From Moniliella sp. 'wahieum' (lineage: Eukaryota; Basidiomycota; Moniliellomycetes; Moniliellales; Moniliellaceae), in contig RSEE01000005.1 in the NCBI GenBank assembly GCA_003971905.1, positions 1,222,123 through 1,286,122 of the forward strand: a stretch of DNA of 64,000 nt. Direction: 5' to 3'. A program made the translations under genes and the position numbers. Positions 13,538 to 25,135 of this stretch are shown here, in pieces (positions within the stretch are counted from its first letter, which is position 1; each line of letters starts with the position of its first letter). Below the pieces are notes generated by a model. It searched no databases and was not told where the DNA came from. It saw only the letters and a program-made list of their open reading frames with translations.

Positions 13538-13571
13538 TCTTGGTGGCGCTTCCAAGTAACCCCCGCAAGAT

Positions 13572-13903
13572 GAACGGTTCGGTTTAGACGTAGCGTTCCC
13601 CCTGTCCCAGCCTTAAGCTCTGTCAATGGAATGCACACAATATAGAGATTCTCTGGCTGCGGGTGGCTGGGAACGTGGCATCGGTCGGCACGTGCCTATG
13701 ACGTAAAAGTGTGCAGGATTTCCCAGCCGATCTTAGCAAGAGAACGGTTCGGTTTAGACGTAGCGTTCCCCCTGTCCCAGCCTTAAGCTCTGTCAATGGA
13801 ATGCACACAATATAGAGATTCTCTGGCTGCGGGTGGCTGGGAACGTGGCATCGGTCGGCACGTGCCTATGACGTAAAAGTGTGCAGGATTTCCCAGCCGA
13901 TCT
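13572..13903 (+). repeat. Two tandem copies of a 170-bp unit (3' UTR plus leader A)
   Basis: 13572-13733 is repeated with essentially no change at 13742-13903. The unit joins about 80 bp of retroelement 3' UTR (from GAACGGTTCGG) to the 82-bp leader A. The upstream leader at 10659-10740 differs by one missing G (GTGCAGATTT against GTGCAGGATTT). Confidence 0.92.
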
Positions 13904-13908
13904 TATGA

Positions 13909-14245
13909 CCGTTTTTCCCCCTGGTTTTGACGACGCGAGGATACTACGGCACCAAGACGGCGGGCAAGTTGTTTGCGCATTGGAAGGAGTTGGCTACTAA
14001 GTCTCAGTGGAAATGGTTCCTCGCTCGTATGTCAACCACGTTCCTCCGTGTCCACACGCGCTTCCTAGGGTACGGGACCGGATGGCGTGAGCCGGAGGGT
14101 CCTGATATCCTGGCGATCCCCCTGGTCCCTTAATCTTGGTGGCGCTTCCAAGTAACCCCCGCAAGATGAACGGTTCGGTTTAGACGTAGCGTTCCCCCTG
14201 TCCCAGCCTTAAGCTCTGTCAATGGAATGCACAAAATATAGAGAT
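13909..14245 (+). repeat. 5'-truncated retroelement copy (last 68 codons plus 3' UTR)
   Basis: Aligns base for base with 13313-13649 at a constant offset of 596, from CCGTTTTTCCCCC to ATATAGAGAT. The only difference noticed is ACAAAATATA for ACACAATATA. It still encodes the C-terminal segment from PFFPLV-type sequence to IPLVP and the same stop. Confidence 0.95.
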
Positions 14246-14819
14246 ATATTCCGCCTGCGCGTTGGATCATCCAAATCTTCTTATTAGGCTCGACAGGGCC
14301 ACCTCGGCCACCACACGCCACACCACACCTCATCTGTCTGCCAACCAACACCTTTGGCAGGTGGTTTGACGATCTGACGAGCCACACTTGCCAGATCTCA
14401 CCGTGTGTGGCCGAGGGCGCTGAGGATGCAATGGGGGGCTCAGCGTTCAGAAGGGATGGGCGCTGAGCGCTGAGCTCAGTAGCCCAGCTGTTGAGCGGCT
14501 GCCATTATGCGGCCCGGCGAATACTGGTTGGTAATGCACCGCACCGCAGCCTCTTCAACTGCATGTGCAACGTTCAACGTTCCCATGTTCACAACGCTGA
14601 GCTGAGGCGCTGAGAGAGGCTCGCATCCACAACAAACACAGTGCCTCAGTCTTAATAAACCATCACCAGATAATCCCTCTGTGCCTTAGCACCTCAGCTG
14701 CACGTGCACCCCAGGTCTCATCGCCTCATCGCCTAGAGGGCGAGGGAATCCAACTGTACTATTGCCGTAATAGCCTGCGAAGCGTTTGCGCAGCGCCTCT
14801 TTTGCTGTGTATATTCTGT

Positions 14820-15170
14820 TAGAGGGTACTGCTAGGGTTCTCCTGCGCGGCCCTCAATGGATCGGTGACGCTCGCCTAGCCGAGCGGAAGCGTTCCGCTC
14901 GCAGGCCGCGCACGCCCTGCTCGCTCCATCTCCCTTCTCTCTCTCCTTTCTCCTTCCCTTCAGACGTTGCTTGAAGACTTGTGGCTCACCACTTTGCCTT
15001 CACGCCTTGTCTGAAGGTACGCCTCTGCTTCCTTTCTTGACCTGTTGCTCCTCACAATGAGACGTTGCTTGAAGACTTGTGGCTCACCACTTTGCCTTCA
15101 CGCCTTGTCTGAAGGCTGCTTCGCAGCTGATCCATAGGATCGCGAGTGCTCCCAAGTCGCACTCTAGCAT
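14820..15170 (+). repeat. Dispersed repeat, copy 1, with an internal 98-bp duplication
   Basis: Shares ordered blocks with 40200-40460: CTAGGGTTC...CCTGC, CAATGGAT.GGTGACGCTCGC, CTTCCCTTCAG..., CTTGTGGCT and CGCACTCTAGCA. Here a 55-bp block (14963-15017) recurs at 15061-15115, offset 98 bp. Subtracting that duplication makes the two loci nearly equal in length (about 255 bp). No protein is encoded. The rest of 14246-15436 holds no gene, only short CAACGTT and GCTGAGC palindromic words at 14441-14480 and 14568-14582. Confidence 0.65.
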
Positions 15171-15436
15171 ATTCCACCTACAGCTAGCTCTTCCCGAACA
15201 ACACATGCGATTCGAAATGGGTGGGATAAATGGGGGCCGATTACAACTTTCAGGCGCTCAGTATATCTTCAATGTTGAAGCGCTTCGTTGCGTTGCATAT
15301 TCAACGTTCAACTGGCCAACCCGCTTTGCTTGGGCGGCGGGGCTAAAAAATTCACCTTCTTCGCGACGCATCCTCCATTTACCATCCCCGACCCGCAGCT
15401 CCCCAGCCACCGCCGCTTTCTCTTCCTGCCGTCGCC

Positions 15437-18400
15437 ATGGCGAGCCAGATGAGCCTCAGCGCCAAGGAGCAGCTCGCGGCCGAGACGGGCCGCTTGGGAT
15501 CCGTCGGCCCTGCAGCGCCCATTCCGGCCCAACTCCAAATCAGCGCAGCTGTGTCGGCTCGCGCGTCCGAAGTGCAGGCGCTCCTGCGCATGATGAAGGC
15601 CGCGCGCGCCAACCAGACGACGCGGGCGTGGCAGCAGCTGCCGCGTGAGTTGCGTCGGAGAGCAGCGAGCCACAACGTCCTTCGCTTGCCTCGCCGGTTG
15701 CGTGCCAAGGCGTTGCGCGAGATGGAGGCGTCCAAGACCCAGCCCCGGACCCGTGCCTCACTCCGCGCACGGTTTGCCAACCATCCACACACGGCTGCCG
15801 CTCGTCGACGCGAACGGCTTCGTGACCGTGCGGCTCGGCCGGAAGCCCAATGGCTCGAGACCCACCGCTGGCACGCCAAACGGTTCCGTATGACCCGTGG
15901 AGCTGATGACAAGCGCCCCGCCCCCACCGCCTTAAGCCCAATCGCGCTCCAGCCGCCGAGCCGCTCCCCATGCCCGTCGTCGTCGCACAGACCCCTCATC
16001 AAAAGTCCCAACGCACTACATGGCGCGCCGCCTCGGACTCGGTCGTTCTCCACGACGCCAGTTATTCGGCATGGTTTCGGTTGGACTCAACGGCTGAGAG
16101 CAAGCAAGACGCCGCTCAAGCTCTCTCCGCCGTCTTGCATGCCGCTGGAGTCGCTTCCACCCCGGCGTGTGCAGTGCAGGAAGAGCTTCTTTTCTCTGGA
16201 TCCTATGCTTCCGAATCGGTACTTCTTTCATCTGCCCATACCGACAGAGGGCAAGAGTCGGGGGACAACCTTGCCCGCGTTGTTGCCCCCGTTTTGCTTC
16301 TTCGCTTCACTCACTTGACCAGAGCAAGCGCGGTTCTTCGTACCCATCCTTCTGTGGTAGAAAACGTGCAGAAAGCTCTCCAAGCGGCTATCCGTTTAAC
16401 CAAGACGGAAGCGAAGGTGGTCTTGACACCTATGGCTTTAGCTCCTCACCCCTCTGTGGCTGTGCCCAACGAACGATCGAACCCTCGTCGGGTACGAGAT
16501 GCAGATTCCCCCCTGCCAGTGTCCAAGACCCCAACATCGGATCACGTCTCCAAGACTGGAAGTCACAAACGGCGACAGCAAGTCCGTGCTGCCCTCAACT
16601 TTTGGTCGGGCAAAGGGCCCAACACGCCTCGCAAGCGCCTGCGCGGGCATGCAGGACAAGCGTTTGTTGGGCCCATCGCGGGCCCCCAAGCTGGATGGAA
16701 CACGTTTACTCTCACTGGCCCCGGTGCTGGCAGACTGCTTGGTGCAGTGTTGACCCCAGCTCCCGATACCCCGGACGCGACCACGCGAGCGTTGCAGCTG
16801 ATCTCTCAGAAGCTTTCTCCGAGCCATGCCTCGAGGGTCTTCGTCTTCACTGGTGCAAGATCCTCGTCTTGCCTTCCCTCCTAAACTTCCCCCCCCAACG
16901 AGCCCTTGGCGCTTCGCAATGCCGCCAAGAGGGCCAAAGATGAGTTTGGACGTCCTCAGCCCCAACCCCGGCCTCGATCTCGTAAGCGCAAACGACAACA
17001 AACTGTCCAAGATGCCACAGGCCAAGATGGGCTGCCGGTGGCAGTCGAGCAGTTTAAACCATCCTCGCCAGCCTTACTCCTGGCCCTTCGTCTCTGGAGC
17101 CCAACCCTGTTCTCCATCAATTTTTCTATGCTCCTCCCGATCTGCCTTATTATACCCAGGGGGATATTGACGCTCGTCGGTCCTGTGCGGCAGGAGGGCT
17201 GGTTCCCGGGGCTGTGGTGCGGCCCAGCCCAAGGGACCAAAACCTCCCCGTGCTCTTGATCCGGACGGATGTAAGGAGCAGGGCGCTGCCCCCCTGTTTT
17301 CGGCCTCGGACTTGGAGTCTGCTCTGTCTGCTCAGGCCGGCTCCAAGGCAAAGGAAGGCGATGCGTCGGCTGGGTGGACCTTGCTGGTCCCACGAGGGTG
17401 GGGAATGGCGTTCTGGAAGAGCCTGGTCCACCCGCACACACGTGTCGCTGCGCAGGACACCCAGGCCACCTAGCCCTCGAGGCACGCGCACCTACCTTTC
17501 CTGACGATTTTGTTACTCCTCTTCCGCCAGGGAGCCAGGGCCCGCTCTGCCTCTGCCCCCCACCCATCCTTTTGCCCATCTCTGGCACACGCGCGCTCTC
17601 GTCGCTCGACGGGACTGGAAGCGGCATCCTTCAGGCAAACGGACGGCGTTGCCTCCCGATTCCGATGCCGCAGGACACCCCCTGACCGCCTTCATCCCCT
17701 CGGGCCCCAACCTCTTCCCCCACCATGCCGCCACGTGGCTCGTGGCAGCCCGTATGGCGCGCGCGCGCGCCCTGGCCGAGCTGCCTCTCACCCCGCTGCC
17801 TGGACTGGAGACCAAGCTGGAGGAAAGGACACCTTGGTTGCTCCATGTCACCTCTGCGGATGCCACGGCCTGGTTGGGCCTCGCCTATGCGCTCTTTTCT
17901 CCCCAAGCAACTCCCAGCACCGATGGTGCCCAACTGGCGTGCGCGTTGCAGCAAGTCTCTTCCCTCCCCCCGCGCCACACCCGGCCTCGCAGCCCGTCTG
18001 GCCACGTGCTTTGTCCTGGTCCACATTGCCTGTGTGCGCAGGGGCACGCTCACCGCACCCATCGTTGCTGCTCGTCCCACAGCAGGAGGATCACCTGTGG
18101 CGCTCCGCCTTGCACCAGCTTGCGTTGGACGGGAAAGATGAGGTGGCCAAAGAACGATCGAGAGGCTAGAGATGTCGCGTGTGCCGGCACCCAAAGCACG
18201 TACGTCCCGCTGCCCATCGGACCTGACCGCGAACCCGGTGAACCCGCACAACCGCCGTCCTGGCACCACAAGCAACACCAGCGACGCTCAGCGCGTCCGC
18301 GCCGACGTACGCCTCTTGGGCACCCAAGATGCTCGGGTAGGTACCGTGACCAGCGCTGGGTTTTCCCTCACCCACGGCCGCGCCCATGGGGTGGGTGCGA

Positions 18401-18603
18401 TCAGTCTGCTAGCCCTCTGCCACCTCATGTTGCGCGATCAGATTTATTTGCCGGCGCTGCCGGACGGAGAGGCAACCAATGCTGGGCCGTGCCAGCGCGG
18501 TCGGGTCGGACGCAACCCCGTCACCACTGCCCGCCTCGTCGCGGTCCAGAACGCGCCGGGAGAGCCACGTCGGGCTGCGACGGTGGAACCCATTGTGTTG
18601 TAG
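15437..18603 (+). CDS. POP1: POP1, RNase P / RNase MRP protein subunit
   Basis: Scaffold protein of the nuclear ribonucleoproteins that process tRNA 5' ends and pre-rRNA. The ATG at 15437 (MASQMSLSAKEQLA) opens the N-terminal POP1 domain: SARASEVQALLRMMKAA, WQQLPRELRRRAASHNVL, RLPRRLRAKALREMEASK, WLETHRWHAKRFRM. Further on are QKSQRTTWRAASDSVVLHDA, TFTLTGPGAGRLLG and DPRLAFPPKLPPP. A POPLD-like segment follows (WTLLVPRGWGMAFWKSLVH near 17380, then FPDDF). The C-terminal domain has VTSAGFSLTHGRAHGVGAIS and ends EPIVL at the TAG at 18601-18603. The span would allow about 1,050 residues, somewhat longer than yeast Pop1. At least five frame changes occur (near 15960, 16870, 17380, 17500 and 17640-18190), some of which may be introns. 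Confidence 0.93.
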
Positions 18604-19201
18604 CACCCGGCGCGGCATATGGCTGCTACTAACAGTTGATGCTGTGGGCTCTCTGTTTGTAGTCTGCCGGTAAAATAGTGATGGATTGCACTTCAAGCTT
18701 CAAGCTAAGGGATGGGAGAGAGCAGCTAGTGATAGGCACTGTCGTGGAGTGTTGTTGGGATTAAGCTTGAAGTAGCAAAGCGTACAGGCGGGCAATTTGC
18801 TGGGTTAAACGTTAAACATGCCCACTGAATACTGATCCACTAGTTTGGACCGCCAAGTCACCTTCTTTTCCTTCATCAGCCGCCACGGCACCCTACAACG
18901 CACCAAATAACCAGCCAACCGGCGGGACTGGGTCTCGGACACCGTTGCCTGTGGGCCTTTTGATAAAATTGTATGGCCCAAGTCGATTGCGAGTACTATA
19001 CAGAGACCCCCACGATCGTAATTGGAGAAAAGGTATATGCTACTACCTCTCTTCCTCTCCGAGAAAGTGCAAGCTGGGCATGGTCAAAAGCAAAAACAAG
19101 GATCATGATAGTAGTACAAAGAGGGATGCTCTTCTTGGGGTGAATATTAGTTGAGACGACCCAAGGAACTGCAGGAGTGCAAGACAAAGTGACTGAATGG
19201 G
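18604..19201. other. Intergenic between convergent POP1 and MDR-like genes
   Basis: About 600 bp, locally less GC-rich. Short HindIII-type words (CTTCAAGCTTCAAGC) lie at 18691-18706. No gene or RNA recognised. Confidence 0.5.
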
Positions 19202-22200
19202 TTAGAGTGAGTCGGTTAAACGGATCACTACCGCCCCGCCCTCGGGGTAGGTTGGGCAGGGAGAAGCGTGTGTGGCTTCGGGGAGGGACAAGATGACGGG
19301 CGGGAGCCTGGGGCACAGAGATCCATCGTCAAACGCCTGGGCGGTGGCTTGGAGTGCCCTCTGGGCTTCCGAGGCGGAAAGGGCGCCCACTCCTCTCACT
19401 GTCTCGAAACGAGAGGAGGCGGAGGTCTTTGTACGGACAGCACGCCACGGAGCGAAGGAAGATGATTTGACCAAGCGCGTCGTATCTGCCCCATCATATA
19501 CCACCACCCTCCCGGTGGAACTCTGCACCCGCATCATCGCCTTTTGCCCGGCTTCCAGTCCCGTCGGATCGACAATCAAGTCGAACTTGTGCTCCCGCAG
19601 CACCGACGAGACTGCCCAGGATACTTCCCCCCCACCACCTCGTGCGCCCCATGGGCCTTGCCCTCCGCCACCGCCGTGGGGCCCATAGACCCGGGTGCAT
19701 GGGCGACCAGATACAGTCCCAGCTCAGCTTGCCGTCTTCGACACGCTTGCAACGTTACCAACCCCACTCCTTGGTGGGCATGTAGAATCAGCACCCGGTC
19801 CCCTCGCTCCAACCGACAACAAAACCGCTCCACAATCTCTTCTGCCACCATCGCAGGCACTGCGAGACACGCCAGCGATGCCATCCCTACCTCATCGTCA
19901 CAGGTGCACGCACGACCCAGCTGGAATCGAGGGTGAGAGAACGCTGGGTGAACAGATCCGTCTGCAGTGTCAATCAAAAGCGCAGCAGGGAAATTACACG
20001 GGACGAAGGGACATCAAAAGTTAGTGATTTGTTCCAAATTCCAGCTCGGCGCGCTAGGTCCTGGTAGCCGAGAAGACCAAAAAAGACCAAATCCGTCTGT
20101 CGGGGATGGACGTACCTGTTGATCAGTAGTTTCTTGGAGCTCTGGCACACCCACCACCCAATCTCCCTTGCTCACATGGCCCACCCCGCTCCCGGTGGCA
20201 GCCACCTTGCCCACAAAGCTCCTTCCTCCACGGAGCCCACGCCCACGCCTCCGATACACTCCTCCATCTCCTTCCCACTCACCGTAACCGCATGCACCGT
20301 GATTAAGACGTGTGTGGGCGCCAGCATAGTATAGGCAGTTGGCAACGCGGTTCCGTTGCACCCACCTTTTCGGGCACACCCAGATCCAGGGAAGAGGCAA
20401 CGTCCAAACGAGGCAGCTGAACTGCAAGCGAGTGTGTAGGGGAGTGCGGGAAAGACGACGTGGGAGAGAAAAGAGAAGGGAGCAGATCCTGTATCGGGTC
20501 CACTTCTACGAGGTCCGTCTCCAACGGAGTCACCTCTCCACAGGAGGCAGCTGGGGTGCCGTAATTGGGGGACCGTCCGTTTTCTGTCCCGTTCGATCCT
20601 GTTTTCGACGATGGAAGGAAAAGAAGGAACGCGGGACGGTTGGGGCCTGCGCTTGCGAGACCCAGCTTGGATCCGAAGGCGATGGCGAGGAAGGGATGGT
20701 GGGCAACAGCGTGAATTTACTGTGGTCTTCACCACTGGACGTCCAAAAGGGCGAAAAAGATGGTTCCTGTGGCGTCCCATCACAGGGCTCAGGGGACGGA
20801 GATGCGATTGTGGGCAGAGCCACACTCGCCGGAGATGCTGTTTCAGCCACGGGTTCGGACGTCGCAGCGTACCACCGGCCGCGATTGAGTATGTTATTGG
20901 ACGAGGGAGCACTATTAGGTGGAGACCTAACCCTTGGCGCCAATTGCTCCTCCCCTTGCGACACTGAAATGAGCCGCGGGCCCAAACGGTTGGGCTGGCG
21001 GGAAGGAATGGGTGAGTTTGGAGGACGTGGAGAAGCAGGTTGCGGGTGGTTCCTTGCCATACCCAACTGGGGTTTCGGTTCCGGCGGGGATAAGGAATCG
21101 CCGGATTGGTTGGCCGTTCGGTCAGGCTGCATCTTTGCCTCCCCCGTGAGACTTTTGATAGGAACGCGGTGGGCATCCGGGGAATCGGACATAGGGGTTA
21201 GCGCCTGTTCATTCTCTCCTATCCCCTCTTGCCTCCTAACCATTGTTTCGATGTCCGTCACAGATTCTCCCTTTGTGTCCGAGGCTACTCCTTGAACAGG
21301 CTCACTCAGGGAGTCAACCCTGCCGCCAGAAGCAGGAGTAGGGTAGTGGTCCGGTGATTGGCAGGGTAGCAACCAGCGGTGAATGTGACGCAACCTCCTC
21401 CATCGTTGAGGGTTTGTTGATGGGCACGCGGGCCGCACGAGGGGTGGGGGGTAGGCTAGGTGGCATCGAAAAGGGAGACTGCAACCCGTCTGGATCTGCC
21501 TCTGGCCTCTTCTTAAGCTGACGGCACTCCCCTTCACCTTGATCCTCCTCCCACCGCTCGTGGTATGAACTGACAGAAGAATCCCACACTTCTGACTCTT
21601 CTCCCAAACCCGTAACCTCCGGCCCATACGCCACCTCTTGCTCATCCGACAAGCCGTGTCCACCGGCGTGATGAGAATCAGAAGGTTGGGAAAGCCATCG
21701 GCCGAAGGGAAGCGGGCCAGTTCAACTTGGGAACCGGGCAAGGGGAGAAAAGGGGAGGAAGCAGTAGAATGTGAGGAGACCCTACTTGACGAAAGGCCAG
21801 CCTGTGTCTGTGGGCTGGTAGGGACAGACACACCATGGGTGGATGCCATGAGGGCAACCGAGTTGGTCCGGATGGAAGAGAAACCTAGCTCGGCAGCCAT
21901 ACTCAAGTCCCCCTCTTGTGTTCTGTCCGTCCAAGTCCCCACCACCTCGTTGGCCGTTTGCTGAAGGACCCTTCCCTCCTCCTTCACGGGACTCTGGCCC
22001 GCAAAGGCCCCAAGGGAATGGTGGCCAGAGAAGGAATAGGCGGAGAGGGACGCTAGATCGGTAGGCACTTGGGGCTCGTGACGGCTGGGTTGGTGAAGAC
22101 TTTCATTTCTTTGGCGGGAGGGGGTTGGATAATCCGATTGAAGAGGGGGTGGAGCAAGGACACTCGCTAGCCTGGCGGCAGAGAGGCCCCTGGACCTGGA

Positions 22201-22755
22201 CGGCAGGCCGGGTGGGGTAGCGGAAGGGGATGGTGTCGTCTCTGTACACATCGGCTGGGGCGCACCGGCGGTCGCGCCGCCTGTTACCGGCTGCGGTGAC
22301 GGTGCGAGCGGTATGAAAGACGGTCCATGGGGTGGATGCATTCCTGCCCCGTGAGATGAAGCGGGTTTCGAGGGCCAAGACGAGTTGGTGCTGTAGCTGG
22401 GTCCTGATGGCCACGCCTCTGCCCTAGAGGGGGAGTGCATGTGTTGGTGAGTCGATGCCATGCTCCCCGGTCTATTCCACGACTGAGAGGCTGCCCAACC
22501 CAAGGCTGCGCCAGCCCATCTGAGCGGACGCCATACCGGGGATCGGCATACCCTTGATAGGGAGGGTGCGGATCCGGGGGAAAGTAATGGCGGGGGGAGC
22601 AGGCGGGTGTGACGTAGCTAGAAGAAGAGGAGTGCCAACAGCGTAGCCCGCGTACGGTGCTGGCGGCGACGACCGGCTGAGCTGGGAACGTGGCTGTCAC
22701 TGTCGCGGTAGGTGTAGGAAGGGCGGTTGAGGAGCGTGTCAACTAGGCGTGTCAT
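19202..22755 (-). CDS. MDR-superfamily (quinone oxidoreductase-like) protein with a long disordered N-terminus
   Basis: The first roughly 750 residues (from about 22755 to 20530) are Pro/Ser-rich low complexity. They include one uninterrupted frame of about 650 codons that itself changes frame at the 21630 and 22500 regions. The C-terminal third is folded. THVLITVHAVTVSGKEMEE and SFVGKVAATGSGVGHVSKGD resemble the GroES-like catalytic half of medium-chain dehydrogenases. After an intron (donor near 20115, acceptor near 19960) comes the Rossmann half: LAVPAMVAEEIVE, GDRVLILHAHQGVGLVTLQA and FDLIVDPTG, ending RLTDSL at the TAA at 19202-19204. The zinc ligands of true alcohol dehydrogenases are not obvious. 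It may resemble the Ast1-type group; this is a guess. The start is uncertain. Confidence 0.65.
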
Positions 22756-23659
22756 GGTGATGATGGTAAAAGGTGGGGGGGCAAGTGGGTCGCGGAGGCG
22801 GGATGCTCAAAAGGGTGTATACATTGCTGGTTGGAGCGATCTACAAAGGATGTGTGTGAGACCAGCTTTACTGAGCAAAAATGCACACGGAGCGAAGGGC
22901 TTTTTGTCACAGCGTCACACGGACGAGGAGGAACTAGGAATGGGAGTCTCCAGGCACGGGCCAATATAGAGCTACTAACTAGTAGTCCTTAGGCCTTTGG
23001 GACAGTACCTAGTCACTATATCTACTAGCTACGATACATTCACAAACACAACATTCGTAATTGGCCCATGAATTAGTGATGCAGACCGCACCCGGCCCCA
23101 CGTTTTACACTCGCTATTATAGGGTTGCAGGCTGCCCCAGTTAATTTCAACGTAGATCGTCTGTGTCCTCTGAACTCACCGAACCTCTGCCTCAGCGCCT
23201 GAGTGGCCTGAGTCGGGCAGTGCCTCCGCCCAGCTGCCACTACCTAACCCTACCGCTCGCTGTCGCTGCCCGGCCGCCTGGCTGCCCGCGAAACCTGCGG
23301 CGACCTGAGACGTGACGCGTGAATATCCGGAACAGGAACAGCGATCGCAGGAATGGTTTCGGGGTGTTAGAGCGTAGAACGGCGGCGTCGAAGACGCTGA
23401 GATTGAAGAGGCGCTGAGCGCATCTGTGATCTGGTAGCCCCCGAGACGCTCGATGCGTAGGGCATGGCAGTCGCATGCCCGATGGAACCGCCCCGCATCA
23501 AAACAGACGTTTCCGCTCCAGTTGTCCAACTCTGTCTTCGGCCAGCATTGCTGGTTGCTCTCTTCCGCCTCAATTGCCCTCAGTGCGCTCAGCCCGAGCC
23601 GCCCTGTGCCCCTCCAGCATCGCCTCCGCTCTGAAGAGCACATCATATCACAGCACAGC
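22756..23659. promoter_or_regulatory. Divergent promoter region of the MDR-like gene and MET22
   Basis: About 900 bp between divergent starts. Telobox-like motifs lie at 23120-23127 (TAGGGTTG) and 23243-23252 (CCTAACCCTA). Nothing else is recognised. An upstream in-frame ATG at 23453 would extend MET22 by 69 residues, but that extension is not conserved-looking. Confidence 0.4.
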
Positions 23660-24872
23660 ATGCCCTACGCCGCCCATCTCGCTGTCGCTGAACGCGCTGT
23701 GCGTGCGGCCGCTCTTCTGACCAACTCGGTCTTTGACCATCTGAGCACCAGCGACCAGCTCGCCAAATCCGATGCCTCCCCCGTTACTGTGGGTGACTTT
23801 GGCAGCCAGGCGGTCATCATCAGTTTGCTCGCCGCTGCGTTCCCTGACATTCCGGTCGTAGGAGAGGAAGATGCGAGTGCTCTGCGCGGGGATGCACCCG
23901 ACGCAACCCAGCTCCGCACCCATGTCGTTACCCTGGCTCGCCAGGCCTTGGCCGCAGCCGCACGCCAAGACCCTCGCCCCCCACAGAGTCCGCCGAAGCG
24001 CGGATCGTGGCCAACGCCTTATCCAGCCACTACACCGATGACCAGTTTCTTGACGCCATTGACCGCGGCAACTACAAGGGTGGTGCTACAGGCGGTGCGT
24101 ACTTCTGCGAAATCCATGCCAGCTCACCAGTCTAGCATAACGAGAGCCCCTTGCTGATCCTGTTGGCATTTGTAGCCATGTGGGTCCTCGATCCCATCGA
24201 CGGACCAAGGGCTTTTTCGAGGAGGCCAGTATGCACTGTGTCTTGCGTTGGTTGTGGATGGGCAAGTGCAAGTCGGCGTGATTGGCTCGCCAAACTTGCC
24301 CTTGGAAGTGGGCCAGCCGACTGGACCCAAGGGCGTCCTGGTCAGTGCCGTTCGCGGCCAGGGGGCCACCCAATCGCCTCTCTTTGGCCCCACCGCTTCC
24401 CCCCATACCTCCATTCAGATGACACCGCTTACTCCCCTCCGACTTGGCTACGGGCAAGGCGCGCTTTTGCGAATCGGTCGAGGCAGGTCATGCGTCGCAT
24501 GAGACGAACGAGCGGATCGCAGAGCTGTGCACCTCGATACCGCTCACAGTGTACGGATGGACAGCCAGGCAAAGTATGCTTCGATCGCTCGTGGGGATGG
24601 CGAGATCTACCTTCGTATTCCGTTCAGCTGGGCACCTATATCGAGAAGATTTGGGACCATGCGGCGGGGGCTTTGATTGTGGAGGAAAGTGGGGGTAAAG
24701 TGAGCGATGTGAGGGGGGCCGAGCTGGATTTTGGCCAAGGCCGCACGTATGCACCAACATGGGCGTAATCGCATGCCATGCTAGTGTCCACCCTCTTGTT
24801 CTCCAGGCGGTCCAGCAGGCGATCCGGGAAGAAGGCCCAGCGCGGCGCCAGGCGCTGCTGCACGAGGCCTAA
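23660..24872 (+). CDS. MET22: 3'(2'),5'-bisphosphate nucleotidase
   Basis: Hydrolyses PAP/PAPS 3'-phosphate in sulfate assimilation. The yeast enzyme (Met22/Hal2) is the lithium/sodium-sensitive salt-tolerance target. The ATG at 23660 gives MPYAAHLAVAERAVRAAA, then KSDASPVTVGDFGSQA and the first metal motif FPDIPVVGEED. The intron is 24095-24175 (GTGCGT...TTGTAG). Exon 2 opens with the second metal motif WVLDPIDG and continues VDGQVQVGVIGSPNLPL, RFCESVEAGHASHE, KYASIARGDGEIYLR and YIEKIWDHAAGALIVEESGG. It ends at the TAA at 24870-24872 after QALLHEA. Several frame breaks lie near 23960-24010, 24200, 24440, 24560 and 24620. Order and length (about 375 residues) match the inositol monophosphatase-fold family. 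Confidence 0.93.
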
Positions 24873-25135
24873 GCTGCCCCCATCTACTTGCATTGTACCT
24901 GTATGGTGCTCCCGGTTCTGCCAGAAAGTACGATATAGACAGGCTTACAGGCTTAGCATCGCTGTTGGTGGTGGGCTGTTCGGCGGGGATGCCGGGGGAC
25001 AAGTGGGACAAAGGCTAGATAGAGTCCGGTCTGATCGATGGTATAGATTGTAGATCACGTGCGAGCCTTCGTTGTTATCGGTTTTTCATGATTCTCCCCG
25101 GCAGAGCCTCTCCGCAAGAGCCGCCGCCAGCTGCC

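Larger units (their letters stand above)
10659..14245 (+). mobile_element. Non-LTR retrotransposon with two 5'-truncated head-to-tail copies
   Basis: The array reads leader A (10659-10740), a long reverse-transcriptase ORF and 3' UTR ending at 13649, then A again (13652-13733), then about 80 bp of the same 3' UTR, then A a third time (13822-13903), then a 337-bp 5'-truncated copy (13909-14245). All three bodies end at the same point (ATATAGAGAT). A common 3' end with variable 5' ends is the hallmark of target-primed reverse transcription. No long terminal repeats or poly(A) tail are seen. The A unit contains CACGTG and TGACGTAA and may be a promoter or a long target duplication. No A copy follows the last body. 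Confidence 0.85.

Noticed and set aside
10659-13735. Long terminal repeats of an LTR retrotransposon (leader A at both sides)
   Set aside because: A recurs three times, is only 82 bp, lacks TG...CA ends, and no integrase, protease or RNase H is visible. Bodies share 3' ends, as in non-LTR elements.
14820-15170. 5S rRNA or SRP RNA
   Set aside because: No 5S internal control region or Alu/S-domain motifs recognised; shared blocks do not match these RNAs by eye.
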